26,702 nt of DNA. Source: Candidatus Fermentibacteraceae bacterium (GTDB taxonomy: Bacteria > Fermentibacterota > Fermentibacteria > Fermentibacterales > JCC-6). Under the pieces are notes generated by a model. That model ran no database searches, was not told the DNA's origin, and worked only from the letters and a program-made list of their open reading frames with translations. Position 1 is the stretch's first letter. The number at the start of each line of letters is the position of its first letter. This document shows, piece after piece, positions 1-7,050 of this stretch. The position numbers and the translations under genes were made by a program. The stretch lies in contig JAUVJW010000003.1 of NCBI GenBank assembly GCA_030596465.1, positions 1 to 26,702 on the forward strand. The letters are read 5' to 3'.

Positions 1-1
1 A

Positions 2-82
2 CCATCGATGATCACACCGTACCTCAAGCTTGCAAAGAACCGTACACACCTCAGGGTTCTCAGCCCGCTGGACAGGTTCTAA
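2..82 (+). CDS. C-terminal end of an unrecognised protein (5' truncated by window edge)
   Basis: One + strand frame is open from the window edge to a TAA at 80-82 and gives 26 residues ending in LSPLDRF. The stop sits 18 bases before a hairpin with a T-run on the same strand, which is what the end of a real + strand gene would look like. The next gene on the right converges on it from the minus strand. Too little remains to name a family. Frame 1 is also open across this stretch, so the choice of frame rests mainly on the terminator position. Confidence 0.4.
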   Translation, partial: PSMITPYLKLAKNRTHLRVLSPLDRF

Positions 83-100
83 GGTCACATTCTCCATTGA

Positions 101-128
101 GGGAGGGGCTCTGGAGCCCTCCCTTTTT
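101..128 (+). terminator. Rho-independent terminator of the truncated + strand gene
   Basis: A nine-pair stem with one bulged G (101-110 with 115-123), a four-base loop CTGG and a run of five T at 124-128. The T-run is on the + strand side only, so it mainly serves the leftmost gene. It also separates that gene from the convergent minus-strand gene that ends at 131. Confidence 0.75.
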
Positions 129-130
129 GT

Positions 131-1639
131 TTAAAGTATAGTCGCTTTTAATACCTCTGTATGAGTATCTCGCCATACACGAATAATGTAAACTCCAGGA
201 CTCATTGCTTTGCTGAACACAGTCTGATTGCCGGAGTAGCGCCCCTGAAACACAATTCTCCCGAAAAGATCGAAACACTGAACACTCAAAGCTTCATCCC
301 CGGGTATACTGAAAGAAACAGCCCCTCGTAAAGGGTTAACCAGATTGATCAAACCTGAAGGCGCAACACTGATAATTCCTGTTTCTGTGGAACTGGCCAA
401 TGCCCAGGCATGGGTCGACAGGGGTTGCTGATCCTGCAACCCGGCTATTACCACAGGAGATGGATAATCAAGAGTCACCGTGGAGACATTGTATACTCTT
501 TCTGTAAAGGGCATTTCCCAGACAAGCTCACCTGTAACGGCATTTACAAGACTCACAGATCTTCCATTAACTGAACCAGCTGCAATACAGGGTACAGGTT
601 CTTCCTGGATGATCACAGGGTCTACCCATGCAACTGACCATGTGTTGGATCCGCTGGGATAACTCCATAGAACAACACCATCTGAACCTGAAAGACACAT
701 TACACCACCGTCATCCGCAGCCAGCGCAATGTCACCTGTACCATCCCCGTCAACATCAGGTCCACCGTGAACATCAAGGTAAGTTCCCGTCCCCGCATAG
801 CTCCAGATTGATGATCCGCCACCATCATAACATTCAACTTTCCCGTTGAAGGTGCAGAACACCGCGAAGGGCCATGTATCGGACCGATCCACCAGAGCTA
901 TTGACATGCAGTCTCCGCCAGGATCTTTCTGCCAGAGTACAGTCCCTGTAGCACCGTCCACCAGCCAGGCGGTTTCATCGGCATAGCCATTACCACCAAC
1001 AGCCAGAAGAATTTCTTCTACCCCATCACTGTTCACATCCGCAAAAGCTTCGACATCTTCACCGGCATCGGGTAACCAGACAGTCCATAGACTATCGCCC
1101 GAGGCCCCGTCAATGCAGGCAAGAAGCCCTGAGTTTGGAGATCCTGATGTTCCAAATCCCCCCACACACTCCGGCACATTATCGCCATTCATATCAGGCA
1201 GAATGGCGCAGGAATATCCCCAGCCGGTATTGGTGGGCATTACCTCACAGGCGGCCCATTCCCAGATAGTCAATCCATCAGCCCCGGAAATGAGATACAG
1301 GCATCGTCCCGGAGGTGTGTACCCACCTGGTGTTGCCATGAGAATCTCGCGTTTCCCGTCACCATTCATATCCGGAAACCACCTGAAACCTTCATTGGAA
1401 TAAATACCGTTATGGGAACTGCTGGTCCAAATGGTAGAACCGTCAGCCCCGGAAACAGTCCACAAAGTTGGCTCATCATCCCAGAAATTTACACCGCAGG
1501 CCACATCGGAAATTCCGTCTCCGTCAAGATCATTCATGTCTATGGATGAATACACACCTCCACTGGTCACTGCGGACCAGAGAACATCCGGCTCGGCAAG
1601 AACAAAAGACAGAACACAAAACAAGGAAATAATATTCAT
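131..1639 (-). CDS. Secreted FG-GAP/VCBS-type beta-propeller protein with sorting-type C-terminal domain
   Basis: 502 residues. A short signal peptide (residues 1-15, ending VLA) precedes a series of calcium-binding-type motifs of the form D-x-D-G-D-G, for example DLDGDG at 37-42, then DMNGDGKREI, DMNGDNVPEC, DVNSDGVEEI and DVDGDGTGDI. Such motifs typify FG-GAP/VCBS propeller blades; the phrase 'DGA.G..LW' between them recalls PQQ-like propellers. The last ~75 residues follow the type A sorting-domain pattern: an NP near the start, 'FDLFGRIV' in the middle and 'SPGVYIIRVW' near the end. It is probably exported and surface-attached or released; the ligand is unknown. The start is supported by AAGGGTAGGG a few bases upstream. 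It lies 89 bases downstream of hydA, beyond a terminator, so it is probably a separate unit. Confidence 0.8.
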   Translation of the reverse strand: MNIISLFCVLSFVLAEPDVLWSAVTSGGVYSSIDMNDLDGDGISDVACGVNFWDDEPTLWTVSGADGSTIWTSSSHNGIYSNEGFRWFPDMNGDGKREILMATPGGYTPPGRCLYLISGADGLTIWEWAACEVMPTNTGWGYSCAILPDMNGDNVPECVGGFGTSGSPNSGLLACIDGASGDSLWTVWLPDAGEDVEAFADVNSDGVEEILLAVGGNGYADETAWLVDGATGTVLWQKDPGGDCMSIALVDRSDTWPFAVFCTFNGKVECYDGGGSSIWSYAGTGTYLDVHGGPDVDGDGTGDIALAADDGGVMCLSGSDGVVLWSYPSGSNTWSVAWVDPVIIQEEPVPCIAAGSVNGRSVSLVNAVTGELVWEMPFTERVYNVSTVTLDYPSPVVIAGLQDQQPLSTHAWALASSTETGIISVAPSGLINLVNPLRGAVSFSIPGDEALSVQCFDLFGRIVFQGRYSGNQTVFSKAMSPGVYIIRVWRDTHTEVLKATIL

Positions 1640-1677
1640 ATTGCCCTACCCTTTCTTTTATGCCAAACATATAAGCA

Positions 1678-1706
1678 AAGGGGCACAGCCGAAAGCTGTA
1701 CCCCTT
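1678..1706 (-). terminator. Terminator at the end of the hydrogenase operon
   Basis: An inverted repeat pairs 1678-1689 with 1695-1706 around a five-base loop. Read on the minus strand the single mismatch becomes a G-U pair, so the RNA stem is complete at about 12 pairs. It is followed by a T-rich tract (TTTGCTTATATGTTT). It begins about 22 bases after the hydA stop codon. Confidence 0.75.
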
Positions 1707-1728
1707 CCACAACTGCATCTGGATACTC

Positions 1729-3507
1729 TTAAAATCTGTCCCTCTTTGTGTACTTCGTATGAAGCAGGTGGTGAGATTTGTGACCAAGAGGCTCCTTGAG
1801 ATATTCCGCATAGAGAAGCTGAATCTCAGGGTTCTCGTGAGATTTTCTGAGAGGAAGACTCTCGTCTTCTGCGTAGATTGCACGCATTCTCTCCATTCTC
1901 TTTTCCATATCTGTTGGTATCGGCTGTCCGCCGCCGCCGAGGCAACCGCCGGGACAGGCCATAATTTCGATGAAGTGATACTCGGCTTCTCCTGCCTTCA
2001 CAGCCTTTAACAGCTTGTCCGCATTTGCAAGACCGTGGGCTACCGCAACCTTAAGAGTTACACCGGCAAGAAACTCCCAACCTTCCGCCATTTCGTCAGG
2101 CAGGAGTACTGAAGCTTCCTTGATACCTTTAAATCCGCGCACCGGCAGTACATTCAGTCCCTTGAAAGGAATCTCCTCGCCGGTAGCAATCTCGTATGCG
2201 GTTCTCAGTGCAGCCTCCATAACACCGCCTGTTGCTCCGAAGATAACAGCAGCACCTGTGGAGTCTCCCATGAATCTGTCGAACTTCTCAACGGGAAGGT
2301 GGTCGAAATCTATGCCGGCTTCCTTGATCATCCTTGCAAGCTCACGGGTTGTGATAACGTAATCCACATCCTTAAAACCGCTGTCGTTCATCTCTGGACG
2401 ATCCTTCTCAAACTTCTTAGCCGTGCATGGCATAACAGAAACACTTACGATCTTCGCAGGATCAAAACCTTCTTTGTCGCAAAGGTATGTTTTTGCGATG
2501 GCACCGAACATCTGCTGTGGACTCTTGCAGGTTGAAAGATTATCAAGAAGATCATTATGCTTGTGTTCTATAAACTTAATCCAGCCCGGTGAGCAGCTTG
2601 TGATCATGGGAAGTGGAACTTCCTTTTTCTCTACAAGTGCGTCTTTCAGGCGGAATAGCAACTCATGCCCCTCCTCAATAATGGTCAGATCAGCACTGAA
2701 ATCAGTATCGAGAACTCTGTTAAAGCCCAGTCTGCGAAGAGCAGCCGCCATTTTGCCTGTGTGATGGTCTATGGGAAGACCCAGGGCTTCCTCGAGACCC
2801 ACGCGTACAGCAGGAGCTGTCTGAACGATAACAATCTTCTCTGGATCTTCAAGAGCAGCCCAGACGGGTACAGTCTCGTCCTTTTCGTAAAGAGCACCTG
2901 TAGGGCAGTGGTTAATACACTGACCGCACTGGGTACAGGCTACATCACCAAGACCCTTGTCGTCAAAGGTACCAATGTGAATTTCTGAACTGCGTCCGAC
3001 TGATTTAATCACCGCGACACTCTGAAGTTCTTCACATGTTCTCACGCAACGGGTACACATGATACATTTACTGTTGTCACGCATGATAGCAGAACTGACC
3101 TGTACGGAACTCTCCGGTTTTTCATCTGTCTGAAAACGGTTGAATCTGATGTTGTACCTTTCGGCCAGATCCTGAAGTTCACAGTTTCCGTTTCTCTCAC
3201 ACTCGGGACAGTTGTTGTGGTGGTTTGCAAGAATGAGTTCAACAAGAAGTTTTCTTGTTTTTCTCACCTTGGTGCTGTCTGTTCTTACAACCATGTTGGG
3301 TGTTATAGGAGTAACACAGGCAGGAACAAGAGTTTTCCATCCTTCAACCTCAACCACACAAACACGACAATTGCCTGCTATGGAAAGATCCGGATGGTAG
3401 CAAAGTGTAGGGACATCAATTCCAAGCTCTTTACAGGCCATAAGAATTGTTGATCCCTCTCTTGCGTTGCATTCTTTTCCGTTGATATTGACGGTAACGC
3501 TATGCAT
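1729..3507 (-). CDS. hydA: NAD-linked [FeFe] hydrogenase, catalytic subunit (HydA/HndD type)
   Basis: 592 residues. Catalyses reversible H2 formation in the cytoplasm, here probably fed by NADH, possibly together with reduced ferredoxin, through HydB and HydC. Domains in order: plant-type [2Fe-2S] ferredoxin (C36, C47, C50, C64); the His-Cys3 cluster segment (HHNNCPEC..GNC, H96 or H97 with C100, C103, C109); two [4Fe-4S] motifs (C148-C158 and C191-C201); then the H-cluster domain with L1 TSCSPGW (303-309), L2 MPCTAKKFEKDRPE (from 359) and L3 ACPGGCLGGGG (517-527). The C-terminus (SHENPEIQ...LGHKSHHLLH) is that of the small-subunit-like HydA tail. The start ATG overlaps the hydB stop (TAATG) behind GGGGGTGATG. 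L1 has Ser306 where the textbook motif has a second Cys. Last gene of the operon; a terminator follows. Confidence 0.95.
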   Translation of the reverse strand: MHSVTVNINGKECNAREGSTILMACKELGIDVPTLCYHPDLSIAGNCRVCVVEVEGWKTLVPACVTPITPNMVVRTDSTKVRKTRKLLVELILANHHNNCPECERNGNCELQDLAERYNIRFNRFQTDEKPESSVQVSSAIMRDNSKCIMCTRCVRTCEELQSVAVIKSVGRSSEIHIGTFDDKGLGDVACTQCGQCINHCPTGALYEKDETVPVWAALEDPEKIVIVQTAPAVRVGLEEALGLPIDHHTGKMAAALRRLGFNRVLDTDFSADLTIIEEGHELLFRLKDALVEKKEVPLPMITSCSPGWIKFIEHKHNDLLDNLSTCKSPQQMFGAIAKTYLCDKEGFDPAKIVSVSVMPCTAKKFEKDRPEMNDSGFKDVDYVITTRELARMIKEAGIDFDHLPVEKFDRFMGDSTGAAVIFGATGGVMEAALRTAYEIATGEEIPFKGLNVLPVRGFKGIKEASVLLPDEMAEGWEFLAGVTLKVAVAHGLANADKLLKAVKAGEAEYHFIEIMACPGGCLGGGGQPIPTDMEKRMERMRAIYAEDESLPLRKSHENPEIQLLYAEYLKEPLGHKSHHLLHTKYTKRDRF

Positions 3508-4712
3508 TACTCATCACCCCCTTCGCAACGGTACTCTCCGCAATGACATTCGTCAGAGAGCTCTACAAAATTGTTGACAATGTCAACAAAGCAGTTTGCG
3601 GATGTCTGTCCGAGACCACACTTACTGGATATTTTCATAGCTTCAGCAAGCTCGAAATATGGAGCCATACATGCTTTGCAACACAAATCACCATTGATGA
3701 TATCCTGTGCGGCATGCATCAGTCGAAGATTACCTTCACGGCAGGGAGTACACTGACCGCATGATTCATGAACAAAGAAATCCATGAAATTCTCAAGAAC
3801 ATCCACCATGTTTATTGTGCTGTCAAACACAATCACGGAACCCCCGGGAGGAAGATCCTTGAAAGAAAGAGTACGATTAATCCCGGAAGCAGGAACTGTG
3901 GCTCCACTGGCACCGCCAACTTGAACAGCCTGTATATCTTCTGCTCCGGCAAGCTCAAGAAGATCTTTCAGGGGCGCGCCCATTGGAAGCTCATAAACTC
4001 CGGGTCTTTCTACATCGCCGGATACACTGAAAAGCTTTGTTCCAGTGCAATCTCCAACTCCAAGATCGGTATACCATTCTGACCCGTTTAGAATTATGTG
4101 AGGAACAGCGCAGAAAGTCTCAACATTGTTCACAATGGTGGGTTTATCAAGATAACCACTGTTAACAGGATAAGGCGGCTTGTTTCTTGGCTCTCCCCTT
4201 TTTCCTTCAAGACTCTCTATAAGTGAAGTTTCTTCTCCGCACACATAAGCACCGGCACCTGGACGGATTTCAATATCAAAATCAAATCCACTGCCCCTTA
4301 TATTCTTACCAAGAAGTCCTCTGTCCAGAAAATTCTGCCTGGCCCTCTCAAGAACTGGAATAAGGTAGGGATACTCTGCCCTGAGATATATGATACCGCA
4401 GGAGCCACCGATAGCGTATCCACCCATGGCCATACCCTCAATCAATCTTTCCGAATACTTCTCAATCAGCAGTCTGTCTTTGAATGTTCCAGGCTCACCC
4501 TCATCTGCATTACAGATCACATACTTCACATCAGATGACGCGGCACCTGCGAGGTTCCACTTTACACCAGTTGGAAACCCGGCTCCGCCGCGGCCCTTCA
4601 TACCGGAATCACGAACTTCATAAACAACATCAGCCGGTGTCATGTTTAGAGCTTTTTCAAGCCCGGCACCGAATTCCGGCTGGTTTTCAGCAAGCAGCAC
4701 TTTCTTTTCCAT
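3507..4712 (-). CDS. hydB: [FeFe] hydrogenase flavoprotein subunit (NuoF/HndC-like), short form
   Basis: 401 residues. The NuoF-type subunit binds FMN and NAD(H) and passes electrons between NADH and the hydrogenase iron-sulfur chain. Visible: the FMN glycine loop GRGGAGFPTG (40-49), NADEGEPGTFKDR (68-80), CGEETSLIESLEG (158-170), and the N3-type [4Fe-4S] site ESCGQCTPC (C318, C321, C324) with C365. The N-terminal thioredoxin-like [2Fe-2S] domain and the C-terminal two-cluster ferredoxin found in ~600-residue HydB/HndC proteins are both absent. The C-terminus instead ends in a small Cys-rich tail (C389, C391, C396). I place the start at 4712, not at the in-frame ATG at 4748, because AGGTGG lies five bases before it and the longer start would run into hydC. 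Confidence 0.92.
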   Translation of the reverse strand: MEKKVLLAENQPEFGAGLEKALNMTPADVVYEVRDSGMKGRGGAGFPTGVKWNLAGAASSDVKYVICNADEGEPGTFKDRLLIEKYSERLIEGMAMGGYAIGGSCGIIYLRAEYPYLIPVLERARQNFLDRGLLGKNIRGSGFDFDIEIRPGAGAYVCGEETSLIESLEGKRGEPRNKPPYPVNSGYLDKPTIVNNVETFCAVPHIILNGSEWYTDLGVGDCTGTKLFSVSGDVERPGVYELPMGAPLKDLLELAGAEDIQAVQVGGASGATVPASGINRTLSFKDLPPGGSVIVFDSTINMVDVLENFMDFFVHESCGQCTPCREGNLRLMHAAQDIINGDLCCKACMAPYFELAEAMKISSKCGLGQTSANCFVDIVNNFVELSDECHCGEYRCEGGDE

Positions 4713-4720
4713 GGTGCCAC

Positions 4721-5182
4721 CTATTCCAGTCCGCGTACGATCTCGCACGCTTTTTCAGGGGTAAGTTTAACATGTGGTTCTCCGTTAACCAGCATAGCGG
4801 GGGCCTGGTCACAGAGACCAATACAAGGTGTGGTCTCCAGGGTAAGACGACCGTCCCCGGTGGTTTCAAAAGGCTCAATGCCGAACTCATCTATTAGAGA
4901 ACGGAGAATATCACCCTGTCCAGCCATGGCACAGCTGATAGTGCTGCAAAGCCGAACAATGTTTCTGCCTCGAGGTTTAGAACTAAAAAAACTGTAAAAA
5001 CTCACAACACTGTATACCTCGGCCGCGCTGACATTTGTAGCTTCTGCTATTGCCTCAATTGCTTCTGACGGAACATAGCTGAGTTCGCTGTTAACCTTGG
5101 TGAGAATCTGCATGATCCTCTCCCGTCCGTTCCCAAACTCACTGATACCCTCAGTAACAATCTCCTTTGGATTGCGTACCAC
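4721..5182 (-). CDS. hydC: [FeFe] hydrogenase NuoE-like [2Fe-2S] subunit
   Basis: 153 residues, the usual length for a NuoE/HndA thioredoxin-fold subunit. It carries one [2Fe-2S] cluster on the electron path beside the NuoF-like subunit. The four ligands are visible as C79 and C84 (CSTISC) and C120 and C124 (CIGLC), followed by DQAP as in the family. The N-terminal helical part (30-65) has the typical 'LSYVP.EAI..IAE' stretch. The start codon is GTG at 5182, sharing its G with the stop codon of the preceding receiver gene (TAGTG) and preceded by AAGGGAG, so translation is probably coupled. Eight bases separate its stop from the hydB start. Confidence 0.92.
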   Translation of the reverse strand: MVRNPKEIVTEGISEFGNGRERIMQILTKVNSELSYVPSEAIEAIAEATNVSAAEVYSVVSFYSFFSSKPRGRNIVRLCSTISCAMAGQGDILRSLIDEFGIEPFETTGDGRLTLETTPCIGLCDQAPAMLVNGEPHVKLTPEKACEIVRGLE

Positions 5183-5580
5183 TACTCGTCTCCCTTCACA
5201 AGCGCATCTCTGATCTTCTGAACCAGCGTGGTGGGAGAAACGGGTTTCTCAAGAAACTGATCAACCGGAAAAAAGTCAGGATGTTCTTCCGGATCGAATG
5301 AATACCCTGTGGCCTGCGATACTGATGTAAGCATAATGATTGGAACATCGCTGTGAAGCTTACGGCGAATCTTTCTTGCAACGGCAAAACCCTCATCAGT
5401 ATTCTCCATCATAACATCAAGAACAACAACATCCGGCTTTTCTTCCTGCACTTTTTTCAAACCCTCGGCGCCGCTGGAAGCTGTAAGAACTTCAAACCCG
5501 CTTGCGTCAAGGATAATGCTGTTGGCCTCGATGAAATCAGGATCATCGTCCACAAGCAGAACTCTTATTCTGTCTGCCAT
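5182..5580 (-). CDS. Single-domain response regulator (receiver only), first gene of the hydrogenase operon
   Basis: 132 residues with nothing beyond the receiver fold. The acidic pair D11/D12, phosphoacceptor D55 (VVVLDV), T85 (MLTS) and K112 (LEKP) are all present, so it should be phosphorylatable. The loop between T85 and K112 is a few residues longer than in CheY and reads GYSFDPEEHPDFFPVDQFL. It has no DNA-binding output domain, so it probably acts by protein contact. Its stop overlaps the hydC start and it heads the operon, which suggests a link to hydrogenase expression or activity; the partner kinase is not in the window. AAAGGA lies about nine bases before the ATG. Confidence 0.9.
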   Translation of the reverse strand: MADRIRVLLVDDDPDFIEANSIILDASGFEVLTASSGAEGLKKVQEEKPDVVVLDVMMENTDEGFAVARKIRRKLHSDVPIIMLTSVSQATGYSFDPEEHPDFFPVDQFLEKPVSPTTLVQKIRDALVKGDE

Positions 5581-5627
5581 AATTCTGTCCTTTCCATTGA
5601 GTTATTCTTTGTATTAACATAGTTGTT

Positions 5628-5656
5628 ATGATAGCTCGGAAGCCCCAAAGAGACAA
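5628..5656 (-). promoter_or_regulatory. Probable sigma-70-type promoter of the hydrogenase operon
   Basis: Read on the minus strand: -35 TTGTCT (5656-5651), a 17-base spacer and -10 TATCAT (5633-5628). This would start transcription near 5621 and give a leader of about 40 bases with a Shine-Dalgarno before the receiver gene. The -35 is imperfect, so confidence is moderate. Confidence 0.45.
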
Positions 5657-5669
5657 CAAATACGGTGAC

Positions 5670-5685
5670 TTGTCAAGGGTTGTCA
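5670..5685. repeat. Direct repeat TTGTCA-N4-TTGTCA upstream of the hydrogenase promoter
   Basis: Two identical hexamers spaced 10 bp start-to-start, one helical turn apart. They lie just upstream of the proposed -35, centred about 55-60 bases before the predicted transcription start. That is where activator sites for direct-repeat binders often lie. No regulator can be assigned. The rest of 5581-5825 holds no gene I can support. Confidence 0.35.
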
Positions 5686-5825
5686 GCAGGATGCTTTTAT
5701 GTGCAACGAACGGTGCGGCAACATATTTCAAACATCCCGTGAATTATGTAACAGTAATGCTAAAACTGATAAAGACAGTTGTTTCTGTAATTGATGAATG
5801 ATTCCAGTTATTCGTTATCCGTTTG

Positions 5826-6122
5826 CTAAATATCCGGTATACTTATCTTCCTGGCCTGAATAACCTGGGCACCACCTGGCAGTATTAGTTCAGCGTTGCT
5901 TTTACAATAAAAAGTCAGTCCCCTGAAAGAGAAGACATACTTGTACCATTTGGAAAATACCCCACCTTCCGCAGTAACAACCAGAGGGTTTTCAGCCAGG
6001 ACGAGTACCCTCTGAAACTCGGCAGAATCCAGTTTGATAATGGAACCAATCGCCTTGACAGCGTTAGCCATTGCTGCATAGTGACCGGCGGCCACTCCGA
6101 CACCTGCACCTGTTGTGCCCAT
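5826..6122 (-). CDS. Small unrecognised protein
   Basis: 98 residues, family not recognised. The start ATG at 6122 has GGAGG six bases upstream; an in-frame TTG just before it is less likely. The N-terminal 30 residues are Gly/Ala-rich and helical-looking (GAGVGVAAGHYAAMANAVKA). The second half looks like beta strands (WYKYVFSFRGLTFYCKS, LILPGGAQVIQARKI). No signal peptide is evident and there is one Cys. It stands alone on the minus strand between the hydrogenase operon and a small exported-protein gene, with about 250 bases without a gene on each side. Confidence 0.65.
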   Translation of the reverse strand: MGTTGAGVGVAAGHYAAMANAVKAIGSIIKLDSAEFQRVLVLAENPLVVTAEGGVFSKWYKYVFSFRGLTFYCKSNAELILPGGAQVIQARKISIPDI

Positions 6123-6371
6123 AAACAACCTCCATTCCCAGATACTTTCATGAAAATTACAGTGCTACCCAAAAATAACATCCTGAGAGCGTGTCGAGAA
6201 TATACACCGCCATTTTACTAATTCGTGCGCACATTGTCGATCGTGGTGTTGTGGATAACTGATTGAGTTCCTGCGGGCATTTCCGTACCGTTGAGCGAAG
6301 TACCCCAAGTACGAAGCTGTTTCATTCCTGATTGCTGAAGATTCAGGGCGGGTCAGAGAAGGGAATCGTTA

Positions 6372-6899
6372 TTACTCCCCGCCGATAGTACTGCTGCTCC
6401 GGCAGTTGGGGATACCGGCGACACCGTATTCTTCGATTGACTGGAGCAGTTGTCTGTAGTCGAGGAGTCTTTCCCACAGCATTGAGGCCGTAATAATGAT
6501 GTAAGTACCATTAAGTCCGCTGCCGAAGTCAGGCTCACCGGTTGCCAGGTCGTACCACTGGATTTCCTCTGTGAAGGATGCCCAGAGGTCGGTTGAGAGA
6601 AGGAAGGCTTCGTGGCTTTCTCTGAAAAGTTGTAGCTGGGCCTCTGTATTTAGCAGACGGTCCTCAAGTTCCAGGGCGAGGCCGGTAAGTTCACTTCTCA
6701 GCGAGTCTATATAGCAGCTCTGTCTGAGTCTCATTTCGGCTATGGGATCTGCTGAGGCGTCGATGTATTCAGCAAGGGTTTGGGTATGGATATCGGGTGG
6801 TTCCATGGAGTCAGCAAGGGAGACAGGTATGAGTAGAAACAATGTTATTGGCAGGAGGATAACAGCCTTCCTCTTAATTGAATAAGGTCCCTGATGCAT
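6372..6899 (-). CDS. Small exported protein, faintly LprI/DUF1311-like
   Basis: 175 residues. A classical signal peptide (basic SIKRK, hydrophobic core, cleavage near SLADS, residue 31) is followed by a mostly helical, acidic domain with two Cys (62 and 166). The layout 'SCYIDSLRSELTGLALELEDRL...LFRESHEAFL...W...TASMLWERLLDYRQLL' faintly resembles the LprI/DUF1311 lysozyme-inhibitor fold; this is a weak resemblance only. The start at 6899 is chosen because AAAGGTG lies five bases upstream and it gives a clean signal peptide; a longer frame reaches 6989. It is transcribed divergently from the C25 peptidase. Confidence 0.7.
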   Translation of the reverse strand: MHQGPYSIKRKAVILLPITLFLLIPVSLADSMEPPDIHTQTLAEYIDASADPIAEMRLRQSCYIDSLRSELTGLALELEDRLLNTEAQLQLFRESHEAFLLSTDLWASFTEEIQWYDLATGEPDFGSGLNGTYIIITASMLWERLLDYRQLLQSIEEYGVAGIPNCRSSSTIGGE

Positions 6900-6926
6900 A
6901 GTTTCACCTTTCATTGAATTTGCCTG

Positions 6927-6932
6927 ATTATA
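6927..6932 (-). promoter_or_regulatory. Possible -10 box for the small exported protein gene
   Basis: A perfect TATAAT on the minus strand, 28 bases before the chosen start codon at 6899. No good -35 is seen at 16-18 bases, so this is a weak call. Confidence 0.3.
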
Positions 6933-6970
6933 AAGGATTTCTTTCTCTGGAGAGTGAAGCGCGAGTGATA

Positions 6971-7005
6971 TTGACAGTTGAAGTATCATATGTATGATCT
7001 GTCAA
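6971..7005 (+). promoter_or_regulatory. Promoter of the C25 peptidase gene, embedded in nested inverted repeats
   Basis: A -35 TTGACA (6971-6976), 16-base spacer and -10 TATGAT (6993-6998) predict a start near 7005, some 45 bases before the ATG. The same bases contain two perfect inverted repeats: TTGACAG (6971-6977) with CTGTCAA (6999-7005), and ATCATA (6985-6990) with TATGAT (6993-6998). The arms coincide with the promoter hexamers, so a dimeric regulator binding here would block or control the promoter. Confidence 0.55.
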
Positions 7006-7050
7006 CGAAGATGAATATCTGGAACAGCTTACACCAGTAAGGGGAAGCTC

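Noticed and set aside
480..1799. Several + strand open frames opposite the FG-GAP protein gene
   Set aside because: They are shadows of the minus-strand gene, lack Shine-Dalgarno sites and have compositions unlike proteins.
3507..4748. Longer hydB start at 4748
   Set aside because: It would overlap hydC by 28 bases and add residues unlike the family; the ATG at 4712 has an ideal Shine-Dalgarno.
5764..5780. AACTG...CAGTT hairpin after the 98-residue gene
   Set aside because: Only five pairs and a short T-tract; too weak to call as a terminator.
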